DNA of 64,000 bases from Nectonema munidae (taxonomy: Eukaryota > Nematomorpha > Nectonematoida > Nectonematidae). Made by a program: the position numbers and the translations under genes. Location: contig JAUIRK010000903.1 of assembly GCA_030549495.1 (NCBI GenBank), positions 1,302,001 through 1,366,000 of the forward strand, read 5' to 3'. The notes beneath the pieces are model-generated. The model saw only the letters and a program-made list of their open reading frames with translations, did no database searches and had not been told where the DNA came from. Of the stretch, positions 1-11,886 are shown in pieces; within the stretch, counting starts at the first letter, position 1, and each line of letters begins with the position of its first letter.

Positions 1-547
1 TGCGCCTTTAGTTTAGTTGTATAATTTAAATATTGCAGGCTTTTTTAATCACCTTTTTTACACCGAAAAATGAAGGATAAGATTGCGGCTCGGATCGGTG
101 TGAATGTAAATTAATAAAATGCTATCGGTACCGGTGTGAATTAATAAAAGGATAAGCGGAACTACTGCAGACAATTTTCTACAACCCACAGAGAGCTCTA
201 AAAGACACCCAAACATACATATAGAAGACAGGCATGTGCTTTGTATTTTATATAAAGTATAAACATACTAGAAAAGATCTTGTAATCAAACAAAATTTAT
301 GTCCAAAAAGGAAACTAAAATCATGTCACCAGATAATGAATAAAAGCGAGCTTATTTCCTGATGGAACATAGGCGCTACTGTGTTTCATGTGCCAAGAAT
401 AGTATCGCTTGTTACAATTTAACGAGTATATCTGATTTTAGTTCAATGGTCGATCTACGTACCAAAGCGATAATATTTGTACCACGTCACGCCGGGAATA
501 AATAAAGCCCTGATATCCCACCGACGAACGACTGTCTAATATTTTAT
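1..547. other. No gene seen; AT-rich flank
   Basis: No open frame with recognisable protein similarity and no clear repeat was found in this stretch. It leads up to the palindromic MITE at 548. Confidence 0.5.
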
Positions 548-665
548 ACTAGCCGGTCCCGTGGTCGTTTCTCGCTGCGCTCGAAACATAGGATTCTGGG
601 TAGTTTGTATATTGAGTTGCTAATTCAAATTCGCTTCGCTCAAAACGACCACGGGACCGGCTAGT
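548..665. mobile_element. Short palindromic MITE (118 bp)
   Basis: The ends are inverted repeats of about 22 bp that begin ACTAGCCGGTCCCGTGGTCG; the right end is the reverse complement. The same 6 bases, TTTTAT, flank it at 542-547 and 666-671, which fits a target-site duplication. Both arms carry an imperfect inner repeat (CGCTGCGCTCGAAA and its GCTTCGCTC counterpart). It has no coding capacity. The superfamily cannot be told from the ends alone. Confidence 0.75.
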
Positions 666-679
666 TTTTATTGTTTAGG

Positions 680-1135
680 CAAATTTGATTGACATTTGGT
701 GATAGTTACAATGTATTTTGTAAAAAATGAGTAACACCAATAAATTCATTTTACCTGAAAATGCTAGTTTACATGTATTTTAGAATAAAAATATAACTAA
801 TTTTTGACTAGGTCGCTCTAATTTGATTGATGTTCTGGCATATCTACAAATTATTTCATAGAAAATAAGTAATACTAATGAAATCAGCCTATTTGACAAT
901 GCTAGTTTATTTTTTTGAGATTACTATAGTTTATATTGCATATACCACTTTTTGACAGGTTGGGTAATTTTTGATTGATGTTTTGACATAGCTACAATGT
1001 ATTTTGCCAATAAGTAACACGAATAAATTAAGAGTACCTGAAACTGCTAGTTTACATGTATTTTATGATAAAAAAAAGTTTATAATGCTTATAATAATAT
1101 TTTGAGAGGTCCTGTCAACTTTGCTTGATAAATAG
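680..1135. repeat. Three diverged tandem units of about 140-150 bp
   Basis: The phrase TTGATTGA.(G/A)TT.TG recurs near 686, 822 and 972. Each time it is followed by a TACAA(T/A) block, an AAGTAA(C/T)AC block and an ATGCTAGTTTA-like block. The units are clearly homologous but differ by many substitutions and small indels, so the array is old. A partial fourth unit may begin near 1115. Confidence 0.65.
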
Positions 1136-2388
1136 TTGTTAGGATATGAATAAAAATGAACAAGACCGTTAAATTAAATTTGGAATATATAGAAAAAAAT
1201 GCATTTATTCTGAATTACCTTTTATTTTCATATAATTTCCTATTTTTTCGACGCGAAAAATTTCTAAACTCCTACCCCATTCGTCACTCTACCATTTAAA
1301 TGGTACAAATAAGTTGGACTTCTATCAGTTAAAAGATCAAAACACATACTTAGGAAAAGTGATAAAGTTTCACCCTGATATCAAAGGAACTTTTTTCATG
1401 ATCTCTCCTCTTCTTCTTCTACACCTTGTCCCCAAGTTGATGGTCGGTGGCCATGATCTTGAGCCATTATTTTTTTTGATCATGGCATTTAAATTGAAGC
1501 GTGGTTTTATAGCCGGATGCTCTTCCTGACGCCAACCATTTTGTTTTAGGAGCTGGAAACCATTTGCTTTGCCTACTCAAAAGCTATACCCACAAGGCAG
1601 CGGTAGTTTGAAATCAGAGTTGCTCTCTCCTGGAACATCTGCCAGCCAAGGCTAACGAGCATGCTCTACCCGAAGCATCGGCATTTGCAGCATCTGAAGT
1701 CCATCTCAATGAAAATTCAAAATATCATTTTGACTCTGAAATTAGAGATGGCAAGATTCCGCCCCCTCCCCCCCCCTGTTTCAAATAGGGTTTAAATGAA
1801 AGCTTAATTTTGAGTTTAATTTAATTTACAAAAGAGTAGTTATATTTTGCGATTTTTTAGCAGTATCATTCAAGCAAAAGTTGGACGGAAATACATAAAA
1901 CAATACCAATTCAAGATTGTCTAATTTTTATTATTTGGGAATTTTTTTGTAAATAACCCAGGACATATAGGACAATTAGATTTGATTCAAATATATAAAA
2001 AAATTTACATGGCCCTGTGTATGTTTTGCCATAATAAATATAGTGTGATAATGATGTAAAAAGCATCGTGTTTTTGATTCAACTACACTACAATATAGCA
2101 AGATTTTTTAGCTATATTTTTTAATAATGATTTTTACACCGTTGTCTCCGCATTTTTGTAATATCATACCATAAATAGAGCAAACTATATTTAAAAAGTA
2201 TCAGAAATTTTTTTACATATGTTAATTATTTCATACTTGTCTTTATGGTTTCAAAATATATCTAGTTTCTATCTAATTTGTATTTGTGGAAATAATCTTT
2301 GAAGATTTGTTCACATGATTACAGAAATTCGAAAAATTCAATTTAATTTTTTAAGTTTAAATAATAAATACTGATTTTTTAGTCTAAA
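1136..2388. other. No gene; possible old SINE-like tract and poly-C run
   Basis: No supported gene. A C-rich run lies at 1762-1776. The bases around 1512-1537 contain CCGGATGCTCTTCCTGACGC, which resembles a short interspersed repeat I remember from other animals; that is recall, not a comparison. A short open frame at 1314-1529 looks like chance. Confidence 0.4.
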
Positions 2389-2418
2389 TGGTAAAGGCAC
2401 TATAGGGTGTTTTCATCG
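2389..2418. repeat. Left half of a small interspersed repeat (S2) split by a hAT
   Basis: GGTAAAGG(C)ACTATAGGGTG followed by TTTTCATCG matches the start of an unbroken copy at 14222-14306. The matching right half, starting GAAGGTACAATTGCGCCGC, is at 8459-8527. A hAT element lies between them. Confidence 0.75.
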
Positions 2419-3051
2419 TTCCAAACCTGTGGTACGCGAAAGCCTTCCAAGTGGTACGCGAGATGTTTTTCAAAAATTCAAAAAAAGTACTTGTTTTCAC
2501 AGAAATTCCCACACAGAGAAATGTAGTGTAATGTGAATTTGGCTAAAGTTCATTTTTTTTAGTTCCGCAACTGTAATACATGTAAATATGTGCATATGTG
2601 TATAATGTAGCATGCACACAAATTCTGTTGACTTAGTAGGTACAGTGATGTGATTAACCCTCGCTTGACGGACTCTATGTATTTTTTCCGCTCTCAACAT
2701 TAAAACGCTATTTACACAAAATTTTATTATAGAAACCTCAATTACCACTAACATGTAAATGTTCTTTACAATGTTAAGTTTAATCTTTAGTAAAAAAAAA
2801 TTATTTTGTTGCTATATTTTTTACCAAAACTTAAAAATAATAAATTTATCATAAAAAATTAATAGATGGCGTTAAATTATATATATAATAATTTTAAAAA
2901 ATTTATGGATTTAACTTTACAACGCATATATTTATATTTTCAAGCTATTCTCATAACACGAATAACCAGTTTTTTCTTCAAAAAAAACTTAGTCTAAAAA
3001 AGTCAAAAAAAAATATAACAGGTGTTAAAAATTTATTTTAAAACTATAAAC

Positions 3052-5064
3052 TTAGAGGCATTTAGAACAAATAACTTTAGAATGATATTTACAAAACATA
3101 TTTCCACATTTTGCACATCGACGTGAAGTTCTGTTTTTTCTTGAGATGCAAAGAAAACATGAAACTTTGCTTGATGATGTAGGTTCTACTTCACTACGAC
3201 TTTCAAAACCATAGTATGATAATAAATGCTTGACATCAAGGGATAACTCTGAAGTTAGAGATCTTATTTTCATAGATTCTTCAGCCATTCGCAGGCCAAG
3301 CATTTTTATAAATATCTTTCTACCGCCTTGTTTTGTGTTGGGGAAATCCCTAGGGCTATTGAACTTTGCTATAACCCATGAGTTCAGCACACTAATATCT
3401 AGATAATTTGAAAATAGCGCAAAAGTCCACTTTCTATTGGGTTTATACGATTTGTAAGCCCTTAGCATTTTATTCACAAGTGATTTGCACGTTTTTATGC
3501 TGTGACGACATAATATATATAACTTTGAAGTTACGTACAGCATGACGTCTAGGTATATACGCGCTCAGAGAAACATAATCGGAATATATTATTCTACTTT
3601 CGCATTCACTAAGTCGCAATTCTCTAAGATAGGGGGGTCTAAATACTAAGGGGACAAATCTCCTATTTGACATAACAGTTCCGCACAATGATAAATTTTT
3701 TGTACTACACTAAACAGCTAAGGAATGACTAGTAAAAAATTTATCCGTGTAAATGCCACACCCTTCAGGTATTTTACTATTTTCAATTAGTCTTTTGCAA
3801 ATATTTAACCCAGAAAAGTAAGTTCTATCAGAAATACCACCCACATAGATTTCGGGAGATATACAATAATAAAAGTTAGCGTCGTTTATGTGATATAATT
3901 TTATACCGTAGTGTCCGGGTTTTTTGGGGTCATATATTTTGACCGGACATCCTTCCCTAAATGTAACAAGCTGTTCATCTATGGCAGTGGTTCCCAACCT
4001 TTTTTTTATCCCGTTCCCCCTTTTTCAGACACTTTTTTTACCTGTGGACCCCTACAACTGAATAGTTTGAGCTAACAAAATTAATCAAAGATTTTTATGC
4101 AAAAAATGATTGTATAGTCATCTGATTAAATCGTATGCTTATTCATATGAAATCAGAGAAATCGTAAAGCATTTTTATTTAAGAGTAAAATACACAACAA
4201 AAATAATATTTTAAAATGTTGTTATAGTTGTAGAATGTAGGTTGGATAAGCTCAATGAACTCTTCTTGAGCCTCTTCTAACACATCATCAACATAACATA
4301 AAAACGAATTTTTAGCTAGTTCTGCATTTTTAGGGCTTAAGTCAGGAAAGTAGCGACCAAATTCATCGTCTAGCTGAGACAAGTGATTCATGATTTCTTT
4401 TGGATAAAGTGCTTGGGACGTGACCATCAGCCAAAAATAATTGTATTAGCATCTCTCGTTTTTTTTTGTCAAAACGTAAAAATACGTGAATGAGAGTAAA
4501 CATATCGCGTCCCAAGCAACTTCGTAAAAAAGGACTCCCAGCATTTGAAAATAAGTCAGCAGTTTTAACTTTTTGATCACCATTTTGACCGATGTAAATC
4601 AAAGAGCCAAAGTAAGCGAGAAGATAGGAAACACTAAACTTTGTGTAGCAGTGGTACAAGTTTACGTACTTAGGATTAGTCGATCTAAAAAATAAAATTT
4701 GTTTTTACTTTTCAGATTTTAAAAATACAACTTACTTATAATTGGATTCCATTTTGTGCATTGTCATTGAGTACAACTATTGAATAAGTTCAACATCGAA
4801 AAAAAGTTTAAATATGGAAAAAATATCGTTTAAATTTTTAGCAGAGCTTTTAGGACCTGGAGGTCTGGAGATCGAATCGCGAATATTCAAACTTTCTCTT
4901 CTTCCTACTCCACTACTTCTTGGCTCCGAAAAATATTCAGTAGAATCAGGAGCAATCAGATTTTGATCAAAAAAGTCAATTTCACAAGACATGTTCGAGA
5001 TTTGAGATGTCTCATTATTATCAGAATCACTGAAAGTTGAAGAAGAGTTATCGGAAGAAGACAT
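3052..5064 (-). pseudogene. piggyBac transposase, broken
   Basis: The minus-strand frame starts near 5064 with an acidic, serine-rich N-terminus (MSSSDNSSSTFSDSDN). Further on come the piggyBac core phrases SYLLAYFGSLIYIG and FLRFDKKK near 4650-4450. The first catalytic aspartate is in IDEQL near 3990, the second in YTDKFFTS near 3740. The protein ends at 3052 with a cysteine-rich zinc-binding tail (CFLC..CAKC..CKYH..CSKC). It is interrupted by the hAT fragment at 3985-4430 and by frameshifts (near 3710 and 3540), and the third catalytic region is not readable. The C-terminal 163-residue frame is open. It is a dead copy. Confidence 0.85.
3985..4430 (-). mobile_element. Truncated hAT fragment inside the piggyBac gene
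   Basis: The left end begins CAGTGGTTCCCAACC, a classic hAT terminus, at 3985. The adjacent minus-strand frame (4179-4427) reads like the C-terminal part of a ZBED/SCAND3-type hAT transposase (LDDEFGRYFPDL...). No opposite terminus or matching 8-bp duplication was found, so the copy seems cut off at its 5' end near 4430, where piggyBac code resumes. Confidence 0.65.
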
Positions 5065-5470
5065 GCTATAAAGGAACACGATAAAGAAATTCTTTCAAGT
5101 CAACGTGTATAAAGAAAAGGAATACGCAACAAAAAGTATTGAGCAGATGTTCACAAAACTTCGAGAAAAATAAGTGCTTTGTTTTCATTATGAGTTGATG
5201 GTGCAATTTATTATATGCGTAGCACGTAAACATAAGCGGATTGCCAGAATTTATATATAAATATTTATGCCAATGACATCATGATAAAACCATATTATAC
5301 ATCTATTACGTAATAGTATTTTTATCAACAAATCTTTGCGTTCAATAGCATACAAAATCAGTGTGATTTTTCTCAAGAAGCCACAGCTTATCAGTAAAAT
5401 ATCGATCTAGAAATTTTTAGCAAGGACAAAACTAGTAGAAATACTGTCGCCCAATTCCTCTTGTTTTACA

Positions 5471-6043
5471 GCCATGTCAAACATGCGGCCCTCGGGCTGC
5501 ATGCGGCCCATTACAAGCAGATTTGCGGCCACCACAGATTACAGTATTTCTCAGAGAACTAGGTTCGCTGATTTTCACTTATCATCTCTTATAAAAGTTC
5601 GCACTGCACAGAAATTTCAGCCAGACATAGCAAAGATTGTCAATAACAAGAGGTGTCAAGCCTCGGGACAAGAACATGTAAAGTATTTGAATAATTAACA
5701 ATAAATATTTATTTTGAATTATTGTGATTTATGTGCATTTCATTTGTAGTTCATTCAAATACATGTGGGCCATGTATGTTGCCTTATAAACTTTTTTTAT
5801 ATTAAAATAAAGAACAGATTTATATCCTTGCTAATTTTTTAATTAAATTATTTTGTTTAACTATACATGACTTTGTAATTGCATTTTTGAATATAATCAA
5901 ACCATTACATGTTTCTAAGTTAAAAGTAAAATATTCTGCAATAATTTTTATTGAACAACTTTAAATATAATTGTAGGAGTGCGGCCCTCATGAGAACACA
6001 AACTCACTCCTTTGGCCCTCATGGGACTCCGAGTTTGACATGC
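5471..6043. mobile_element. Non-autonomous hAT, 573 bp, 8-bp duplication
   Basis: The 8 bases GTTTTACA occur on both sides (5463-5470 and 6044-6051). The ends are GCCATGTCAAAC... and ...GTTTGACATGC, followed inward by GCGGCCCTC / GAGGGCC blocks seen in many hAT elements. No transposase code remains. It lies inside the piggyBac element, between its coding region and its right end. Confidence 0.8.
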
Positions 6044-6585
6044 GTTTTACACAATTTTAATTCCTACAATGATAATTCCTAAGTAGATTCCAAAATACAG
6101 AGAAATGAATAAAATAACTCATAACTCTTCTAAATCAGTAAAAATTTCACAAAATTTTAATAAATTCATAATATGAAATTTTTAATTTATATTTTATTTA
6201 GATGGCGTTAAAAAATATATGTAAAAATAGATTTTTTTAATATTAGATCAAATAAATTGATAATTAATTTTATTTTATATTTGTTTAATATTTTTATCAA
6301 TTAAGGTTTTTTTATATATATATGAAATTTTGTCATCACGCGTTTATAGTTATCACTATTAAATTTCTTTTTATGAAGACACATAACGTTATAAGAATAG
6401 CGGAAAAAATGTATTGAGTCCGTCAACGGTGTTAGAACAAATAAGTCCGCCAAGCGAGGGTTAATTAACGTACCATCTTCGTGATTGTTTATTTTTATCG
6501 ATTATTATCTAAATTATTATATATATTCAATATATTAAAAAGCAACTTTTCGTTTTATTTCGGATTATTATAGCGTCAAATCAAG

Positions 6586-8215
6586 ATGCCCAAACGACAG
6601 TATAACGATCAATATATTAATTTTGGTTTTATGAATTGAAGAATAGGTGTATGAAGACATTATCAAATGCATCAATGAAGACTTTTACAACGCCATCTCC
6701 AAACTAATCATCCAGACTAGAAAGACCGCTATCCTAATTATTTTAAGCGACTTGAGAAAAACTACTAGACAAAACGGGGAAGTAATATCAGCAGTCGGTT
6801 GGTATTGTGACAGCCTTCTGTGAAATTGCACTTTTTTTGCGAAGAAATAAAAGCCTTCCACGACAAATGGTGAAGCATGACATTGTTGATGAAGCAGTGT
6901 CAAATAAAACGATACAGAGGTGTATTACAGAAATGTTGAACCATTCATTACGGAAGTACAGGGCTCAAAATATGGATTTGCAATACAACTAGACAAATCA
7001 ATGGACGTGTCAAGCTGCGCACAGCTTCTGGTATATGTGCGTTATGCTACTAAGGATGCCATTCGAAGTGAATTACTCTTGACCAATGAAATGACAACTA
7101 CAACAAAAGGCGAAGACTTGTTAGAGCTTATGAAAACTTTTTCAAAGAAAATGGTCTCCAATGGAGCAAGCTAGTAGGTTCCACAACTGACAGCACTCCT
7201 CTTATGCTTGGGACAAAATCTGGGTTTCAAGCTCGGGTGTAAAGAGTATCTCCATCTGTCACTTCTGGTCACTGTTTCATAAACCGATTTTCTCTCTCTG
7301 CTAAAGTTCTACCTCCCGATATGAAGATAAGCTTGAAACTGGTGGTTAAAATGGTAAACTACATTATGACATCTGCCCTAAATAGTCGTCTCTTCAAGGT
7401 CATCTGTGAGGATATCGGATCAGAATACACGTCATTGCTTTTCATACGGAAGTGAGGTGTCTGTCTCGAGGGAATACCACTATGCTCCTTTTGCGCTGAG
7501 AAAGGAGCTGATTCAGTTTTTCCAAACAAAAGATCACGAAGTTATAAGAAATTATAAGATCCTTGAAGATGGAAACTTCATTCTTTACCTTGCCTACCTG
7601 TTAGGTATTTTTGGAGTCAGTTATCATTTCAATTGTTCTCAGGGCGCTGAAAGTAACATCATTGTTTTCTCAATCAAATTGACTGCATTTACTCGAAAGC
7701 TGGATTTGTGGATTGAAAACAGACCGTTTGGAATGTGTGAAAATGTGGCGTAACTTGGGGAGGGGGAGTCTAGTATTGCATTTGATCAAGAGATCACCAA
7801 AGATCGCCTTCTGTTGAAAGATGAAATCAGGCAGTACTTCTTCAATGATCGTGATGCACAAACATGCACTTACATTCGGAATCCATTCACTACACTCGTG
7901 ATCTCACAGTGGGAACTGGTCAACAAGAAGAACTCATCGATTTGCAGTGTGACGAAGGTGAAAATCATAAATTGGCTAACTTCTGGTTAAATGTAAGTCC
8001 CTCCTATCCGTCACTAGTGAAAAGCAATTCCTCAGCTTCTCGTATTTCCAACGACATGGGGATGCTAAGAAGAGTTTTCTACCTTTCTTAAAATCAAGTC
8101 GAAGACAAGAAATTGTTTCGTAAACCCAGAACACAATTTCCGATGTTGTGTAAGCATAATATCTCCATGGCTTGCAAAACTAGTAGAAGAAAAGCAACTC
8201 CAGCCATCGCATTGA
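6586..8215 (+). pseudogene. hAT (ZBED5/FAM200-like) transposase, broken
   Basis: ATG at 6586 starts MPKRQYNDQYINFGF, the usual opening of this family. Later phrases include AIQLDKSMDVSSCAQLLVYVRY, the first acidic catalytic region, where LDEST has become LDKSM. A TDSTPLMLGTKSGF phrase stands for TDGAPAM, and GHCFINRFSLSAKVLPPDM follows. The tail reads LVEEKQLQPSH and stops at 8215, a normal C-terminus for the group. Several frameshifts and stops lie between these blocks, for example near 6630 and in 7150-7800. Two catalytic motifs are altered, so it is not active. Confidence 0.85.
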
Positions 8216-8458
8216 CTTACGGGTACTTATTGGTCGATAAGTTAAATATTTTGCTTGTTTATGGTTATGCACATGTGCAAATAAATTAAGTTAAGTTTTG
8301 TATACGTTTACTTGTATTATATTTATATGCTATTGTGTCTGTTAACCTTTTAGTATAGTTCCTTTATGTTCAAAAACTAATCGTTGAATTTAGGTGGTAC
8401 GTACCTACAGAATAAGTCCATAAGTGGTACACAGCAACAAAAAGGTTGGGAAACCCTG

Positions 8459-8527
8459 TAGAAGGTACAATTGCGCCGCTTGTATCAAACTATGAGGAAA
8501 GTTTGGTTAGGAATCGAACTCAAGATC
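8459..8527. repeat. Right half of the S2 repeat
   Basis: GAAGGTACAATTGCGCCGC, CTTGTATCAAACTATGAGGA and GAATCGAACTCAAGATC follow the hAT end. In reverse complement the last block holds GAGTTCGATTCC, a fair match to a tRNA B box, so S2 may be a tRNA-derived SINE lying in minus orientation. Confidence 0.65.
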
Positions 8528-9760
8528 TTAAGTTATCGAAAACCAGTATCCAATGAACCTTACTCAAAAAATCAAAATAAACTTAATTTTAAAATTTAAA
8601 ATTTAATTTATAAAATTATTATAAATTGAAATAAATTATCATTTATAATGTTTCAATATTATAAATCAGTAAAACCTCCGACTTCTACCGCCTCTATAAT
8701 CCGACTACCTCTTTACTTCGACCGGTTTTTTACAGTCTAGTTTATATCTACTTTATTTCACTATTATATAACCTCTCTATCTTGACCACCTCTCAACCCC
8801 GAACACCGACCACTTGTTTTTTAAAAATTCCTATGTTCATAATACGATTTTAACTTCTATAACCGATCGTTACTCGCATGATTTTATATTTCCAATGAAA
8901 AATTACTTTTAATTTTTTTACAACACAGTATACTTTAATAATTCACCATACTTGTCGCATTAAAAAAAGTCAAGAAATGTCTCTAATGCTTTCATGAGTT
9001 TGAAAACAATTGCACATGTTTATTACATCATCAACTGAAAGCAATACAAGCGTAAATTTATGTAGAAGAAGCCAACAAGCATTTCGACAGTGTAAAAGCA
9101 TAACAATCATGCTATAAAAATATGAAATTGAATTCATGCTATGCTAACCTTATGTCATTTATAGATTGTTGAGAAGAAAAAAGAAATGTATGAGACATAC
9201 ATGATACTTTTGAAACAGATGGCAGTTGGAAATTATGAATAGAAAAGAATTCCTCACACAGCAAACTTAATCAATTACATAGTCTTACATTCATACTCAT
9301 GTTTTTCATTTATAGCTGAGCTTAGTCGTAAGTTTTTTATCATTTCTAAGAGCTTGCATAAAATATGTGATTGTATATTGGATATCTTGAAAAGTTTTAA
9401 TTTGATAAAAATTTCGCCTCTGTTCATACTACTTGGAGATGGCTTGTTTTTTAAGCAAAATTTCATTAAAAAATTACAGGCTCTATATATTTTAAGGAGA
9501 GAAAAATATGAAAAATGACATAATATATCGTAAAATATAAAGTTTGGCGTGAATCTACTACTAACTAACAATTATCTTAACTAAAGCTTTTTCTATTTTG
9601 ACATGACCGCAATGCGGCGTTCAGTTTTTATATAGTAATTTGAAAGTTTATGCTTGATCTCTTCAAAGGTCTCACTTATCAATATTACACATATTATAAA
9701 AGCTAGATAACTCGGACCCTCAGGGAAATATAGAGTTTGTCCGACTTGATGTATCTGAGA

Positions 9761-9957
9761 GGTACATGATCAAAACGGCCGAAACTAAAACGTTCAAAAA
9801 CGAAAACGGTCAAAAATCGAAAACTCTAAAACTGAAACGACCGGAAAGTAAGAAATCTTAAAGAATCAAATTTTTTTGAATGTAATTAATTTTTTTTTTA
9901 TTTTTGACCATTTTGGTTTTCGGCCGTTTTTGTTTTTGGCCGTCTTGACCATCAATC
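9761..9957. mobile_element. Palindromic MITE, 197 bp, 8-bp duplication
   Basis: The 8 bases ATCTGAGA flank it at 9753-9760 and 9958-9965. Its arms carry inverted blocks built around AAACGGCCGAAA and GGTCAAAA that recur several times in each arm. It has no coding capacity. The 8-bp duplication suggests hAT-type machinery, although the ends (GGTACATGATCAAAACGGCC) are not typical hAT ends. Confidence 0.7.
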
Positions 9958-10215
9958 ATCTGAGATAGTCGTAGTATCAAGGGCTTAAACTTTATTTCGA
10001 CAAATACGACCTTAATATTTATATTAATCTCTTTTTTTTAATAATTTTTTCAAAAGTTGTATCCAATAAATCCAATTAGTGTTCATTTGAGAGCTTTTTC
10101 ATTGATTTTTATGATTTCACTCTTTGTTATTAGTTAAAAAAGTTTCTCTAGGTAGTTTATATAAACTGTATTATTTTGTTTATTATCATTTAAGATTTTA
10201 AAGAGCTAATTAATA

Positions 10216-11776
10216 ATGTCACACAAGCATAAAGAAATTCCATTGTCTGAAAAAGTTAATCTAATCAAGTCTAGCGAGGGTAAAAGTCAAAGAGAGCTTG
10301 CTGAGATTTTCCATATTGGAAAAACAACCGTTCAAAATATTTTGAAAAGAAAAAATGAATGTCTCAAATTTTACGAAGAAAATGTAAACTCATACAAGAA
10401 AAGAATTACTATTAGAACTCAAAATGAAAAAGTGGATCATGCTGTTTGGTTGTGGTTTCAAAGAGCAAGGGGATCCAACATTCCTGTTTCTGGCCCACTT
10501 CTTCAAGAGAAAGCTCTGTTCGTGGCAAATAGCCTTAATTTGAAAGATTTCAAGGCATCTAACGAAAAATTCCGTTCAAGGCACAATATCAGCTTTTCTA
10601 ATATATGCGGAGAACGAGGCGATGTTGATTTGAATACAGTGGAAAACTGGAAAAATAAAATACCAGTCATTTTTCAAAATTATGAAAAAAAGGATATTTT
10701 CAACATGGATGAGTTTAGCTTGTTTTATCGAGCTCTACCCGAAAAATCCTTAACTATAAAGGGTGAAAATTGTACTGGAGGTAAAAAATTAGGAATAGAT
10801 TAAGTATTGCATTGTGTGTCAACATGTTAGGCGAGTTTGAAAGAGTTGTGGTAATTGGAAAATCCGCTAAACCACACTGCTTCCGAAATTTAAATTTGGA
10901 AAACTTACCTGTCATATGGAAGCATAACACAAAAGCATGGTGACATACAAAATATTTGATGAATGGGTACTCTCTTTTAACGACAAAATGAAAAGACAGA
11001 AACGAAACATTTTGCTCTTTTTGGACAATGCTCCATCCCATTCAAAGTTCGTCAATAACTTAACTAACATCAAGCTAGTTTTCATTCCAGCAAACACAAC
11101 CTCTATATTGCAGCCCTTGGATCAGGGTATCATTTATTCCATAAAGAAAAGTTATAGAAAAAGGTTTTTACGTAAAATTTTGAATGTGATGGATGAAAAA
11201 ATATTAACATCTGATATAGTTAAATCTGTCTCTGTTCTGAATGCCTGTGAATGGATAAAGTTTTCAGTGCAAAGTTGCAATCCAAGTTTAGTTTCAAAAT
11301 GTTTTAGAAAAGCTGGCTTTCCGGTGGATGAAATTTTAGAAGAAGTGGAGGAAGAAGAAGAAGAATTGAATGTGTATTTAGAGAAAATTTCTTCTAATAT
11401 TGAAGAGCCTATCATAACAGCTGATGAATTCATCGAGATAGATGATGATAGTCTTACTAATGAAGTTTATACATCAAATTGGGAGAAAGAATTTTTTCAA
11501 GAAGTCTTTAAAGAAACAGAAACTGATCAATTGTTTGAACGTGAAAGTATTTCAGAACAAAATAATGAAATTGAAAGTTTGGTGTGTCAAATTCATACTT
11601 TTCAAGAGTCTCTAGAGTATATTGAAGCATTGAAAATGTTTTGTTTGGATAGAAATTATAGCGAAATTTATACTACTTTAATTGATGTAAAAGAAAAGTT
11701 AGAACAAAAGTCAATAGAATTCAAGATGAAACAAAAAAAATCACTGATTTTTTCAAATAAAATTTTTATCATGTAA
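10216..11776 (+). pseudogene. Tigger transposase, two frameshifts
   Basis: The protein starts MSHKHKEIPLSEKVNLIKSS with a CENP-B-type helix-turn-helix (SQRELAEIFHIGKTTVQNIL) over residues 1-55. A second DNA-binding block ([21 protein letters not shown]) follows near residues 75-100. The DDE region keeps NMDEFSLF, LFLDNAPSH and QPLDQGII, so all three aspartates are present. The two long frames (10216-10803 and 10937-11776) are out of register at about 10800, and again at about 10935. The bases between still read as family sequence. The C-terminus is acidic. This is a fairly young copy. Confidence 0.85.
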
Positions 11777-11886
11777 AAAACTTATTAACATTTTTGAAAA
11801 TATACTATGCCTCTATAAGTCGACCACCTCTTAAAATCGACCATTTTAAAGCAGTCAATGGAGTGGTCGAATTATAGAGGTTTTAC

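Larger units (their letters stand above)
2654..6464 (-). mobile_element. piggyBac element with TTAA duplication
   Basis: TTAA at 2654-2657 and 6461-6464 flanks inverted ends TTAACCCTCGCTTGACGGAC and, in reverse complement at the right, TTAACCCTCGCTTGGCGGAC. Blocks reading TTTTTTCCGCT follow in both ends. The transposase remnant is on the minus strand. Two hAT pieces have inserted inside (3985-4430 and 5471-6043). The element interrupts the leader of the outer hAT, about 120 bases upstream of that element's ATG, so it is the younger of the two. Confidence 0.9.
2419..8458 (+). mobile_element. hAT (ZBED-like) element, itself split by a piggyBac
   Basis: The left end shows the CCAAACCTGTGGTACGCG ... 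GTGGTACGCG block typical of this hAT group. The right end reads, in reverse complement, CAGGGTTTCCCAACC followed by a GTACCACTT block. The left terminus is eroded, so the target duplication cannot be read fully. Transposase code lies at 6586-8215 on the plus strand. The element sits inside an S2 repeat and was later split by the piggyBac at 2654-6464. The coding region is decayed. Confidence 0.75.
8667..11886 (+). mobile_element. Tigger/pogo element
   Basis: Left end CAGTAAAACCTCCGACTTCT is followed by blocks reading CTCTATAAT and CGACCGG. The right end in reverse complement reads GTAAAACCTCTATAATTCGA then GACCACTCC. Repeated CTCTATAA(T/G)(T/C)CGAC motifs occur in both ends. The expected TA duplication is blurred. 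The transposase is at 10216-11776 and a small palindromic MITE has inserted at 9761-9957. The region 8870-9750 within it shows no gene. Confidence 0.8.

Noticed and set aside
1314-1529. A 71-codon gene
   Set aside because: It has a low-complexity hydrophobic translation, no homology and no splice or promoter context.
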